Positions 1 through 9,081 of a stretch of 64,000 bases of DNA are shown piece after piece. Positions within the stretch are counted from its first letter, which is position 1. Every line of letters begins with the position of its first letter. Position numbers and translations under genes: made by a program. This DNA comes from SAR116 cluster bacterium AG-390-L20 (lineage in GTDB: Bacteria; Pseudomonadota; Alphaproteobacteria; Puniceispirillales; Marisalimonadaceae), in assembly GCA_003278095.1 (NCBI GenBank), contig QCHB01000003.1, positions 62,001 to 126,000 on the forward strand, written 5' to 3'. Under the pieces are notes generated by a model. It saw only the letters and a program-made list of their open reading frames with translations. It did not search any database and was not told the DNA's origin.

Positions 1-432
1 ACCTGCAAAAACTGAAATTATACTGTCTGTTTTAGACATAGCGTCAATGATCTCTTTAATTTGATAAATAGTAAAAATGGCAGTAATATTTAATCTAACA
101 TTTTCTTTTATAAGATCATTTATAATATCAGTTGTATATTGACCATTTGTTAGTGTTATAGGAATTTTAACATACACGTTCTCTCCCATACTTGAAAGTA
201 TGAGAGCCTGTTTAATAATAGTGTGTTTGTCGTCTCCAGTAACTTCTAGTGAGATAGGTTTACCCTTAACAAGTTTAACTAATTTTTTTGAATGTGATAA
301 ATAATCTTGGATACCAAGGTTTTTAAATAAAGTTGGATTGAAAGTATAACCATTAATATTTTCATTATGATTATTTAAAATCTCTTTCTCAGAGGCTCCA
401 TCTAAATATATCTGTGTTTTAACATCATGCAA
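1..432 (-). CDS. Transaldolase-family protein (partial, C-terminus off window)
   Basis: The first about 144 residues of a transaldolase/fructose-6-phosphate aldolase-type TIM barrel; the rest lies beyond base 1. Visible are an N-terminal YLDGA strand (residues 9-13), the family Asn-Pro-Thr motif (FNPTL, 31-35), a VKIP strand whose Lys89 is the expected Schiff-base lysine, and the NITAIF strand followed by SVFAG. No ATG fits: an in-frame stop lies just upstream and the only plausible start is TTG at 432-430, overlapping the 3' end of the SIS gene by 8 bases, which implies coupled translation. Paired with a sedoheptulose-7-phosphate isomerase-like gene, it may supply or rebalance sedoheptulose-7-P for heptose synthesis (inference). 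The family is clear; the substrate is not. Confidence 0.8.
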   Translation of the reverse strand, partial: MHDVKTQIYLDGASEKEILNNHNENINGYTFNPTLFKNLGIQDYLSHSKKLVKLVKGKPISLEVTGDDKHTIIKQALILSSMGENVYVKIPITLTNGQYTTDIINDLIKENVRLNITAIFTIYQIKEIIDAMSKTDSIISVFAG

Positions 433-1027
433 TTTTTTGTCTCTTTTCTTCGTCTAGATAGTCTAAATATAAACATATCAAATGAATGATTGCGATATGT
501 GCTTCTTGAATATTAGACGTAACGTTTGAGTCCACCACTATGCTTAAGTCAGAAAAGTCTTTAAGAATACCTCCACCTTTACCAGATATGGAAAAAATTT
601 TTACTCCCATATTTCTTGCTTTTTCCGCTGCTTTAACTAGGTTCATAGATGCTCCGTTTTCTCTATTTCCACCACCAGTAGTAATAAGGAATAATATATC
701 ACCTGATTTACCCAGAGATTCCACTTGTCGTTCAAAATAAGTTTCAAATCCAAAGTCATTGGCCCAAGCAGTAATAGCAGAAGCATTGTTTGAGAGTGAA
801 ATTCCTGCAATTCCGGATCTTTTAGGGTCTTTAAAGGTACATAAAAGCTCTCCTGCAAAATGCTCTGAATCAGCGCAAGAACCACCATTCCCACCAATCA
901 TTATTTTATTTTCAGTTAACTTAAGATCAAAGATTGTTTTTGCCATTAATTTAATAATGTTTTTATCTTTATTTAAACTCGTAATAACTCGAGAGCTTTC
1001 ATTAAAATAATTGTCAAAAATGTTCAT
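425..1027 (-). CDS. gmhA: SIS-domain phosphosugar isomerase, GmhA-like
   Basis: 200-residue single SIS domain, the usual length of D-sedoheptulose-7-phosphate isomerase (GmhA) and the related DiaA proteins. The phosphate-binding loop GNGGS is at 46-50, followed by ADSEHFAGEL, where GmhA also carries catalytic and substrate residues. A second Ser/Thr-Gly loop (TTGGGNREN) is near 116-124. GmhA converts sedoheptulose-7-P to D-glycero-D-manno-heptose-7-P in the cytoplasm. The transaldolase-like gene directly downstream and overlapping fits this substrate. No heptose kinase (HldE/HddA) or GDP/ADP-heptose synthase is in the window, so another phosphosugar substrate is possible. The gene lies 156 bases downstream of capG and may have its own promoter. 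Confidence 0.78.
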   Translation of the reverse strand: MNIFDNYFNESSRVITSLNKDKNIIKLMAKTIFDLKLTENKIMIGGNGGSCADSEHFAGELLCTFKDPKRSGIAGISLSNNASAITAWANDFGFETYFERQVESLGKSGDILFLITTGGGNRENGASMNLVKAAEKARNMGVKIFSISGKGGGILKDFSDLSIVVDSNVTSNIQEAHIAIIHLICLYLDYLDEEKRQKIA

Positions 1028-1183
1028 GTAATAGATATTGTAGATTGATTAAATAAATTAAATATAAACATTAACTTTTATTTTACAAATTATTTTTTAA
1101 GCCAATATTTCAAATATATATTATATAAATTTAATATTTATATTACTTAATCTTAATTTTAAAAAACTTTTAAAACTCAATTA

Positions 1184-2317
1184 CTAATTATTAAATTTAT
1201 TTTTTTGCCAAGTGTATTTATTAACATAATCAATATGGCTAATAATTATTTTAATAATTTTTTGGCTAACATCATTAGAAAGGTAATCTGTTACATCATT
1301 AGATTGGTTTATAATATCTAAGGCATCTAAGCCGTCAATTATTCTTTCTAAATTAAGTCCTACTAACATTACAGCAGCTTGCTCCATGGCCTCTGGTCTT
1401 TCGTGAGTTTGCCTAATATTAAGGGCTCTAAATTTTAAGATAGAAGATTCTTCACTAATTGTTCCGCTATCAGATAAAACAGTATGAGCATTTTTTTGCA
1501 AACATATATAATCAGAAAAACTAAAAGGCCTCATTAGTTTAACAGTTTCATGTAGACTAATTCCTTTAGTTTCTATTTTTTTTCTTGTTCTTGGGTGGGT
1601 GGTTACAATAATTGGAATATTATATTTTTCTCCTAAAAAATTTAAAACGTTAATTAATGACTTAAAATTCTCGGCATTTTCAATATTTTCTTCCCTATGA
1701 GCGCTAATCACAAAGTATTTAGATTTAATTAAGTTTAACTTTTCTAGAATTTTAGATTGTTCTATCTTCTTTAAATTAAATTCAATGACTTCTCGCATGG
1801 GACTGCCGGTTACAATTATTCTTTCAGGACGAATACCTTCTTGGATCAAATAACTTCTGGCAATTTGACTGTAGCATAGATTTATATCAGAAGTATGGTC
1901 TACAATTTTTCTGTTAATTTCCTCAGGAACATTTTCATCAAAACATCTATTACCAGCCTCCATATGGAAAATTGGTATTTTACGACGCTTAGTAGGTATT
2001 GCTGCTAAACAACTATTTGTATCGCCTAATATTAATACTGCATCAGGTTTTATATCTAATAAGCTTAAATCAACCGCACTGATTATATTTCCTATTTTTT
2101 GTCCCACAGTCATGTGTTCATCAGCACAATTTAGAAATATATCAGGTAAACGAAGATTAAGATCTTTAAAAAAAATATTATTTAATTCATAGTCAAAATT
2201 TTGACCAGTATGCATTAGCACGTGGTCAAAATTTTTATCTAAAGCAGGAATTACTCTGCTTAATCTGATAATTTCGGGTCTAGTACCGACAACAGTTATA
2301 ATTTTAATTTTTTTCAT
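1184..2317 (-). CDS. capG: UDP-N-acetylglucosamine 2-epimerase family, CapG/FnlC-like
   Basis: WecB-type non-hydrolysing UDP-GlcNAc 2-epimerase fold, about 377 residues. Visible are the N-terminal VVGTRPEIIRL motif, HTGQNFD, GDTNS, the EAGNRCFD loop, AHREEN, and the C-terminal SDSGTISEES and RPEAME nucleotide-binding motifs. Downstream of capE and capF in the same order as the Staphylococcus capEFG and E. coli fnlABC operons, the expected reaction is 2-epimerisation of UDP-N-acetyl-L-pneumosamine to UDP-N-acetyl-L-fucosamine. The capF stop (TAG) is followed within a few bases by GTG at 2320 and ATG at 2317. I chose the ATG; three residues at most are in doubt. Specificity rests on the operon context, since WecB itself looks much the same. 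Confidence 0.85.
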   Translation of the reverse strand: MKKIKIITVVGTRPEIIRLSRVIPALDKNFDHVLMHTGQNFDYELNNIFFKDLNLRLPDIFLNCADEHMTVGQKIGNIISAVDLSLLDIKPDAVLILGDTNSCLAAIPTKRRKIPIFHMEAGNRCFDENVPEEINRKIVDHTSDINLCYSQIARSYLIQEGIRPERIIVTGSPMREVIEFNLKKIEQSKILEKLNLIKSKYFVISAHREENIENAENFKSLINVLNFLGEKYNIPIIVTTHPRTRKKIETKGISLHETVKLMRPFSFSDYICLQKNAHTVLSDSGTISEESSILKFRALNIRQTHERPEAMEQAAVMLVGLNLERIIDGLDALDIINQSNDVTDYLSNDVSQKIIKIIISHIDYVNKYTWQKNKFNN

Positions 2318-2319
2318 CA

Positions 2320-3453
2320 CTAAATCTCTGTTGCGAAGGTGTCAGGAATATTATGGTCAAAAACTTCATTGGCCCAAATTATGGCATACAATTCGTTATT
2401 GCCTACATTTGTTATATCATGAGCCCAACCTGGTATGGTCTCTACAATTTCCATTTTCTTGCTGCTAGTTAGGATTTCAAAACTATCGTTATTAATAACA
2501 TTTTTAAATTTAAATAAAGCTTTTCCGCGAATAACTAAAAATTTTTCTGATTTAGTATGATGATAGTGTCCACCTCTAGTAATTCCTGGCTTTGCTGTTA
2601 GAAAGCTAATCTGCCCACTATTTTGTGTTTTCAACATTTCTACAAATGTTCCGCGGTAATCTATATTTTCTTTAATTATATACGAAAACTTTTTTTTAGG
2701 AAGATGGCTGAGGTATGTTGCATAAAGAGCGCGATCTATTCCAGACCCTACCTGAGCAACTTTAAGTTTAAACCTATCATTATGAAAATATTCAATTTTT
2801 TTAGCTAAGGTTTCTATTTTTATTTTGAAAACTTTCTTAACTTTGCCATAAGGAATTATAAAATCTTTTGTATTTGCAGCCTTAATTAATTGATTAATCA
2901 CATCGTCTATGTAAGTAAGAGTAAGTACTTTGTTAGGTTCATTGATGGATAATGGCATTCCTTCAATTACGTTTTGACAAAATGTAGCAACAACAGAGTT
3001 GTAATTGGGCTTGCAAAATTTTCCAAAAACACCTGGAAGTCTGAAAATTTTAACTGAATTTTTCATTTTTTTTTCTAATTCTAATACTATTTTTTCAGCC
3101 TCTAACTTACTTTCTCCATAATTATTTTTTAAGGTTGCTTGGGTTGATGAAACTAAAATTAATTTACATTTGTGATCAGTTAGTTTGTTGTAATTAAAAA
3201 TTTCGTCACATAAAACTTTTGTAAGATCTACGTTAACTTTTTTAAATTCTGTAACATTTTCAGGTCTGTTAACACCAGCTAAATGTATTATAGTATCTGC
3301 TTTTTTAACAAGTGATTGCAGACTATTAATTTTGTCATCTTTATCAAAAGTATCAACTTTATACTTTTTTAATTCGTACAATCTTAGCTTTAAATTTTTT
3401 CCAATGAATCCATTAGATCCAGTTATTAACAGTTGAGGCATTATTTTTTTCAT
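2320..3453 (-). CDS. capF: Bifunctional UDP-sugar epimerase/reductase with C-terminal cupin, CapF/FnlB-like
   Basis: N-terminal SDR with the NAD(P)-binding GSNGFIG loop at 12-18, then a C-terminal cupin of about 110 residues recognisable by GGHYHHTKSEKFLV (near 290-300). In S. aureus CapF the cupin does C3 epimerisation of the CapE product and the SDR domain reduces C4 with NADPH, giving UDP-N-acetyl-L-pneumosamine. Length (377) matches the family (about 370). The start ATG overlaps the capE stop by 4 bases (ATGA), and capG follows with a stop/start junction, so the three are co-translated as one metabolic unit. The SDR-plus-cupin architecture is seen directly; the substrate is inferred from the family and the neighbours. 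Confidence 0.9.
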   Translation of the reverse strand: MKKIMPQLLITGSNGFIGKNLKLRLYELKKYKVDTFDKDDKINSLQSLVKKADTIIHLAGVNRPENVTEFKKVNVDLTKVLCDEIFNYNKLTDHKCKLILVSSTQATLKNNYGESKLEAEKIVLELEKKMKNSVKIFRLPGVFGKFCKPNYNSVVATFCQNVIEGMPLSINEPNKVLTLTYIDDVINQLIKAANTKDFIIPYGKVKKVFKIKIETLAKKIEYFHNDRFKLKVAQVGSGIDRALYATYLSHLPKKKFSYIIKENIDYRGTFVEMLKTQNSGQISFLTAKPGITRGGHYHHTKSEKFLVIRGKALFKFKNVINNDSFEILTSSKKMEIVETIPGWAHDITNVGNNELYAIIWANEVFDHNIPDTFATEI

Positions 3454-4484
3454 AAATTTTCAATTTCAATATTTTCTCCTACTTTTAAAGTCTTTTTTAT
3501 GTAAGTAAGTTTTAAAAGTTTTTTCTTAAGTGCATTACTATCTAGTTGTTCTGTATTATGAGAAGTATATTCATTTGCTTTTGATATCTCTGAACTACCT
3601 TCTTGAAAAAATTTACTATAATTTAAATTTCTTCTATCAGGAATTACTCTATAATAATCTGGAAGATCTTCAATATGCGTAGTTTCTTCTCTACTAAGCA
3701 AAACTTCAAAAAGTTTTTCTCCGTGTCTTGTTCCAATAATATTCTTTTTATAATTAGTAACGCCAAATATATCGAATAATGCTTGTGACAACACTTCAAG
3801 AGTTGCTGCGGGTGATTTTTGAACGAAAATGTCACCAGACTCACCGTTTTTAAATGCAAACATAACCAAATTTACCGCTTCATTTAAATCCATCATAAAA
3901 CGAGTCATCGCTGGGTCTGTGATTGTTAAGGGTTTTTTATTTAAAATCTGCTCTACAAATTTTGGAATAACTGATCCTCTCGAGGCCATTACATTTCCGT
4001 ACCGTGTTACCATTATCTTAGTGTCTTCTGTAATACGAGACTTTGCTAGTGCAACTTTTTCCATCAATGCTTTACTCATACCCATGGCGTTTATAGGATA
4101 AACAGCTTTATCTGTACTCAAACATACTACTCGCTTTACTTTATATTTAATTGCAGCGTCAAGTACATTAGAAGTTCCTATTACGTTTGTATTAACTGCT
4201 TGCATAGGATGAAATTCACATGATGGTACTTGTTTAAGCGCTGCCGCATGAAATAAGTAATCTACATTATTAATAGCATAATCTAATGAATTAGGGTCCT
4301 TAACGTCACCAAGAAAAAATTTCAATTTTTCACTATTATAAAAATTGCGCATATCTTCTTGTTTTTTTTCATCTCTGCTAAAAATACGAATTTCTTTAAT
4401 ATTAGAATTTAAGAAATGTTTTAAAATTTGGTTGCCAAATGATCCAGTGCCACCAGTTATCAATAGTATTTTATCCTTAAACAT
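3450..4484 (-). CDS. capE: UDP-GlcNAc 4,6-dehydratase/5-epimerase, CapE/FnlA-like
   Basis: 344-residue extended SDR of the FlaA1/CapE group, first enzyme of the UDP-L-FucNAc branch, converting UDP-GlcNAc to 2-acetamido-2,6-dideoxy-4-keto-L-sugars. GGTGSFG at 11-17 binds NADP; STDKAVYP at 123-130 is typical of the group. The usual Tyr-x3-Lys pair is Met134-x3-Lys138 (MGMSK), which agrees with the atypical Met-x3-Lys described for S. aureus CapE and helps separate it from PseB. The C-terminal part has the RHGEKLFE motif. It heads the tight capE-capF-capG operon and lies 20 bases downstream of a methyltransferase gene. Confidence 0.9.
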   Translation of the reverse strand: MFKDKILLITGGTGSFGNQILKHFLNSNIKEIRIFSRDEKKQEDMRNFYNSEKLKFFLGDVKDPNSLDYAINNVDYLFHAAALKQVPSCEFHPMQAVNTNVIGTSNVLDAAIKYKVKRVVCLSTDKAVYPINAMGMSKALMEKVALAKSRITEDTKIMVTRYGNVMASRGSVIPKFVEQILNKKPLTITDPAMTRFMMDLNEAVNLVMFAFKNGESGDIFVQKSPAATLEVLSQALFDIFGVTNYKKNIIGTRHGEKLFEVLLSREETTHIEDLPDYYRVIPDRRNLNYSKFFQEGSSEISKANEYTSHNTEQLDSNALKKKLLKLTYIKKTLKVGENIEIENL

Positions 4485-4503
4485 TTTTTCCCCTAAGAAT
4501 TAT

Positions 4504-5385
4504 TTAAGTTTTAGTTGCAATAGCCAAAATTGTGTCTGTTGCGTCTATTTTATTTAAAGCTGACTCATATTCGTAATTAAAAACAGTACTTTCCATTACA
4601 CTAAGTTCAGTTTCGTGACCACCTGGTTTGCCTTTCACTAACCAATGTAGATGGTTTGACAGTGGATATCTTTGAACACCTTTAACAAGATCAACTTTAA
4701 AACCAGCTTTTTTTAAAAACAAAGAAAGAGAATGTCTTGTATGAAGTATCAAATGCTGGCTCCACAATGTAAATTTCTTGTATTCTTCACAAAAAGCATA
4801 ATCTGATAGTAATAATTCTCTAGCATGAGGTACTTCAACAATTATTTTTCCTCCAGTTTTTAAATGTGAATAAATTTCACAAAGAATCTTCATGGGGTCG
4901 GGTAAATGTTCAAGAACATGAAATAAACAAACGATATCAAAAAAGTCTACATGCTCAGGCTGAAACTTATCAAAACATTGTATACCTAAATTTTTTAGTG
5001 ATTGCTTATGTTTCTTTTGCATTTCAATACCTACGGCTGCGTATGAAGTATTCTTTATTGCTTGCAAAATTCTACCTGACCCACAACCAAAGTCACAAAC
5101 CTTTTTTGCAAAAAAAAACTGTTTCATATCATTAAAGCGACGTAAAAAATTATTTTCTTCTTCTAGTGAAACTAAGGGACTTGGTCTTGGATCCCACTTT
5201 AAATATTCACTATTTTGATATTGCTTATCACCTACGTAATGATCTTTTATGTAAATAACTCCTGATAATTTATCTTTCCAAACATTAAGATTTTTAATAT
5301 CACGAGTAGATTTTGAAAATAATATAGCACTTTTGGATGAAGTAAGATCAAAATCTTCAAGTGTCTTAAAAATTTTATTTATCAT
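4504..5385 (-). CDS. Class I SAM-dependent methyltransferase
   Basis: 293 residues with a Rossmann SAM-binding core: motif I CDFGCGSGRIL at 97-107, an acidic end to beta-2 (GIEMQ), and the motif IV/post-I region FDIVCLFHVLEHL, then a VEVPHARE strand. The first about 90 residues form an N-terminal extension ending in a YLKWDPRPSPLVS segment. This pattern is common in methyltransferases of polysaccharide loci (Methyltransf_23-like). Acceptor atom and substrate cannot be read; a sugar hydroxyl or carbon in the surface glycan is likely from the context. It is separated from the GT4 gene upstream by about 120 bases without a gene and from capE downstream by 19 bases. Confidence 0.8.
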   Translation of the reverse strand: MINKIFKTLEDFDLTSSKSAILFSKSTRDIKNLNVWKDKLSGVIYIKDHYVGDKQYQNSEYLKWDPRPSPLVSLEEENNFLRRFNDMKQFFFAKKVCDFGCGSGRILQAIKNTSYAAVGIEMQKKHKQSLKNLGIQCFDKFQPEHVDFFDIVCLFHVLEHLPDPMKILCEIYSHLKTGGKIIVEVPHARELLLSDYAFCEEYKKFTLWSQHLILHTRHSLSLFLKKAGFKVDLVKGVQRYPLSNHLHWLVKGKPGGHETELSVMESTVFNYEYESALNKIDATDTILAIATKT

Positions 5386-5508
5386 TCTATATCCTAATTA
5401 ATGTTTAAAGTTAAAAGTTGATTTATTTTAATATGACAAAATCTTTTAATATTATTATTAAGTAATTATTTCTAAAAATTGTAATCAAGAAGAAGACTTT
5501 TTTCTGTT

Positions 5509-6627
5509 CTAATTTGATTTGTTCTTACTAATTGAATAATTTACAAGATTTAAAAGTTTTTTAATATTTTTTTCTGTTGAAAAATTATTTACAGCAGTGT
5601 TATATGAGGCAGTTGCCAAATTTAAAAAATTATTTTCATTTATAATAAGTTTTATAAGTTTTTCTATAAGTTCATCTAATTGTTTTGGTTTTACAAGAAC
5701 ACCGTTTGATTCATTAATGAAGTCGCTAATATTTCCAACGTTTGTTACTACAGGTACGCAACCAGTTGCCATAGCCTCAATCATAGAGTTAGGCAATCCT
5801 TCTGTCCATGAAGGTAATAAAAAAATGTGACTTTTTTTATATATTTCTCTTAGCTCTAATTCTGACTGCCAAGATGTAAATTCAATTAAAGAAAATAAAT
5901 TATTTTGTTTGGAAAAATTTTCCATTTTTAGCTTCTGTGAACCATCTCCTACTACCCACAATTTGAAATTTATTTTTTTTTCTTTTAAAGCTAAAGCAGA
6001 TAATAAAAGTTCTTCAATACCTTTTGTTTTTTCAAGCCAACCAACAAAAACTATATTTATTTTTTTGAATTGCAAAAAGCTTTTTATTTTTTTATTCCCA
6101 ATCTCTAAAAGGGGTTTTGTAGCAGTCCAATTTCTAATTAGAACAACTTTAGATTTTTTAACCCCATATTCATAAATAATTATATTTGAAATTTTTTCAC
6201 CTTGACAAACTAAATAATCAGCAAAAGAAAAAATAAATTTTACTACTTTTTTCATTATATTATTTTCCATAAGACTTTCACTGGCTCTAGGACATAAAAT
6301 TATAGATGAACCAAAAATTTTACCAATTACACCCATCAAACCCTTTTCTAAAAGTCCCCAATTATTAGTAGAAAATATTATGACGGCATTTGGACGAAAT
6401 AGTAATAAAATATATAAAAAAATTATGGTATTTCTTATTCCAAGAATTAATCGAACAATAAACCTTTTTTTTTCCGAATCAGGGTTAGTAATATTAATAG
6501 TTTTAACATTAAAATATTCAAAAAAGCTTGAATTTTGAAGTATTGAACAATTTTTTTGGATTCCTCCTGTTACATGATTTTTGTCTTTTGGAAAAGATCC
6601 TACTATAAGCACTTTTTTTTTTCTCAT
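5509..6627 (-). CDS. Glycosyltransferase family 4
   Basis: 372-residue GT-B fold retaining glycosyltransferase. The N-terminal domain starts VLIVGSFPKDKNHVTGG, a typical acceptor domain with a Gly-rich loop. The C-terminal donor domain has FVGWLEKTKGIEEL, VVGDGSQ, and the family hallmark PSWTEGLPNSMIEAMATG (about 273-290) with the E-x7-E motif that contacts the nucleotide-sugar. It should act at the cytoplasmic membrane face, adding one sugar to the lipid-linked repeat unit. It abuts the next GT4 gene upstream with a one-base overlap. Donor and linkage cannot be deduced. Confidence 0.85.
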   Translation of the reverse strand: MRKKKVLIVGSFPKDKNHVTGGIQKNCSILQNSSFFEYFNVKTINITNPDSEKKRFIVRLILGIRNTIIFLYILLLFRPNAVIIFSTNNWGLLEKGLMGVIGKIFGSSIILCPRASESLMENNIMKKVVKFIFSFADYLVCQGEKISNIIIYEYGVKKSKVVLIRNWTATKPLLEIGNKKIKSFLQFKKINIVFVGWLEKTKGIEELLLSALALKEKKINFKLWVVGDGSQKLKMENFSKQNNLFSLIEFTSWQSELELREIYKKSHIFLLPSWTEGLPNSMIEAMATGCVPVVTNVGNISDFINESNGVLVKPKQLDELIEKLIKLIINENNFLNLATASYNTAVNNFSTEKNIKKLLNLVNYSISKNKSN

Positions 6628-7745
6628 TATAAACTTTTAACCTTAACATTAGTAACTATCTGCATAAATTTATTTTTTAATTGTTCTTTGTTAAATTCTA
6701 TTTCGGCAAATTGCTTAGCATTTTTAACCATTTTATCAATCTCATCACGAGAAAGTGCAAAAAATTTTTCAAGCCCAGTTGCGATATCTATTGGTGAGAA
6801 ACCGTTTATAATTATTCCTCGTTTATTGTTAAGAATTAAAGGCAAATCAGAAACTTTCGTTGCTATAACAGGACATTCATAGAGCATAGCTTCACCTACT
6901 ACGTTAGGGACACCTTCCCACTTACTTGGCAAAACTAAACAAGTTGCATCATAATAATAAGGTTTTATATCTTTAACTACACCAACCCAGTCCCAATTTT
7001 TTTTAATCAAAGGTGTGTCTAGAATTATTTTATTCATACTATCTTGAATATGCTCGGAGCCTAAATCAATTCGACCTACCCAAGAAACTTTAGGGCACCA
7101 GTTATTATTTTCTAAAAATATTTTAAGGCCTTTTACAAAGTTTAAGCCATTTTTTGGCTTAGACAAACGGGCAACTATTAATATATTTGGGATATCTTTA
7201 ATTTTTTTAATTTTAATTTTTTTAAATGATGAAAATTCAATACCATTTCCAACAAAATGTAATTTAGACTTTAAAAGTGGAAATTTTGAAAGAATTTTTT
7301 TCTGTGTAATTGAGTTGCATATAATTGCAGATGACAATAAATTGGCAAAATAACTAACTGTTATTTCTACAAGATTTGAATGGGTGCCAAAGATGCTCAT
7401 TTCCCAACTAATTTGAGGAATTCTCCAAAAATAAAATAATTTAGTAAGTGCCAAATAAAAATTGCTATTAGGAAGAATTGAAACCACACATTCGAAATGA
7501 TCCTTTGATAAAACTTCATGAATATTCCTGATTACACTTAATCTAAATCCACTTTTTTTTGAATAACGATACAATTTTACGTCAAGTTTTTTGAACTCAT
7601 CTTCAAAAAATTGTTTTTTTCCGTTTGCAGCATACATCATAATCACCACATTATCATTACTACTTTGTAGTGATTTTACTAAGTTAAGAAGCTGGATCTG
7701 AGCTCCACCTGATCCTAAATTATCTATGATAAATAAAAGTTTCAT
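6627..7745 (-). CDS. Glycosyltransferase family 4
   Basis: Second 372-residue GT4 enzyme. It opens with LLFIIDNLGSGGAQIQLLNL, the typical GT4 loop for acceptor binding, and carries IVARLSKPKNGLNFV and the donor-site motif PSKWEGVPNVVGEAMLYE (about 276-293). Length is normal. It overlaps the polymerase gene upstream by 4 bases and the GT4 gene downstream by 1 base, so the polymerase and both transferases are one translational unit, which suggests work on the same repeat unit. Nothing reveals the specific sugar. Confidence 0.86.
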   Translation of the reverse strand: MKLLFIIDNLGSGGAQIQLLNLVKSLQSSNDNVVIMMYAANGKKQFFEDEFKKLDVKLYRYSKKSGFRLSVIRNIHEVLSKDHFECVVSILPNSNFYLALTKLFYFWRIPQISWEMSIFGTHSNLVEITVSYFANLLSSAIICNSITQKKILSKFPLLKSKLHFVGNGIEFSSFKKIKIKKIKDIPNILIVARLSKPKNGLNFVKGLKIFLENNNWCPKVSWVGRIDLGSEHIQDSMNKIILDTPLIKKNWDWVGVVKDIKPYYYDATCLVLPSKWEGVPNVVGEAMLYECPVIATKVSDLPLILNNKRGIIINGFSPIDIATGLEKFFALSRDEIDKMVKNAKQFAEIEFNKEQLKNKFMQIVTNVKVKSL

Positions 7746-8920
7746 TTTTTAAAAAATCCATGGCGAAATACAAATACAAATATTAATAAAACCCAAAATA
7801 ACTTATTAAAAAATACATGGTGTAATACCATTATAGATCCACATATAATAATAAAGCCAATTCTTAATGATTGAACTTCAAAATTTTCTTTGAATGAAAT
7901 AGTTGGCTGCAAAAGCAATAAAATATAAGGTATAGTAAATAAAAATCCAAATATACCGCCGTAAATTAAGAATTCTAAAAAAATATTATGGGGTGTCATC
8001 CAAGAACCAAATAATTTTAAAGATATTTTTGAAAAATCTAATACTCCTATTCCAAATAAATAGTTGCTTTTAACAGCATTTATAGCAACTGACCATAGAT
8101 GTAACCTACTACCATCGCTAATTGAAAATGAAAAAACTTCAAAAAACTCTATAAAACGTAGTACGATAATTGGCTTTGATAATAAAACAAAGCTAAAAAA
8201 AATTCCCCCGGTTAATGTCAAGAAATATAACCATGAATAAGATCGTGTCTTAAAGCAATAAGCTAAAATAAAAATGCCATACCCAAAAATAATTAGTAAA
8301 ACAAATCGAGTGCCATTTTTTCCTAGAGCCACTAAACATAAAAGACTTAATGTCAATACAAAAAGACTTTTTTTATTAAAAGGTGTAGCAATACCTATAT
8401 TAAGTTTAGACATCATCCCAACAAAAGCAGTTGCAATTAGCAAAGCACTTTCATTTGGGTTCAAGTGAAGAACGCTTAACCGACCTATTCCGTGACAACT
8501 TGGTATCCATTTAACAGGATCGCAGTAATCTCCAACTTGTACAAAATTTGTAAAATATAAAATAACTGAAAAAAAAGAACTTAAAATAAGAGTATTCAAT
8601 GCAATATTAAAATTTATTATATTTTTGAAAGTTAGGATAGAAATGAAAATTAATATATTAAAAATCAAAGGTAAATATATTTTCAAACCAATAGGATATT
8701 GATGACGAAAAATTTCAAAAACAATAAATGATAAAGGGGCTATTAAAAGTAAAATAGCGTAAGAAAATACTTTCTTATCAATTTTCATTTCAAAAAGTGT
8801 TCTAATTAAAAAGTAAAGTATAATTAATAATCCAACTACCCTAAGTAATGTTACATTTTCAAATTTTACAAATTGAAATGGTATTAAGAAAACATAAACC
8901 TGAAATAAAATATTTATCAT
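7742..8920 (-). CDS. O-antigen polymerase/ligase (Wzy/WaaL-like) membrane protein
   Basis: 392 residues, almost entirely hydrophobic with about 10-12 membrane segments and Phe/Ile/Leu-rich composition. The C-terminal half has the Wzy_C signature: KNGTRFVLL, then SDGSRLHLWSVAINAVKSN, GIGVLDF, and a large periplasmic loop ending TPHNIFLEFLIYGGIFGF, whose His and Arg/Gly residues are typical of O-antigen ligases and polymerases. It sits between GT genes. The protein would join repeat units (Wzy) or transfer polymer to lipid A core (WaaL) in the periplasm; sequence alone cannot separate these. The 161 bases upstream are gene-free, so a promoter could be there. Confidence 0.82.
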   Translation of the reverse strand: MINILFQVYVFLIPFQFVKFENVTLLRVVGLLIILYFLIRTLFEMKIDKKVFSYAILLLIAPLSFIVFEIFRHQYPIGLKIYLPLIFNILIFISILTFKNIINFNIALNTLILSSFFSVILYFTNFVQVGDYCDPVKWIPSCHGIGRLSVLHLNPNESALLIATAFVGMMSKLNIGIATPFNKKSLFVLTLSLLCLVALGKNGTRFVLLIIFGYGIFILAYCFKTRSYSWLYFLTLTGGIFFSFVLLSKPIIVLRFIEFFEVFSFSISDGSRLHLWSVAINAVKSNYLFGIGVLDFSKISLKLFGSWMTPHNIFLEFLIYGGIFGFLFTIPYILLLLQPTISFKENFEVQSLRIGFIIICGSIMVLHHVFFNKLFWVLLIFVFVFRHGFFKK

Positions 8921-9081
8921 ATGATTACTTTTTTATTTAATATTTAAATCTAATGTAAAATATAGATGATAGTCCTAGTATTTTTACTTTTTTATTATTT
9001 ATAGTGATCATACCATTTTACCTAAATTCCATTGTAAATGTATTAAAAAAATTACAGAACAATTAATTTCAATTAAAATTT

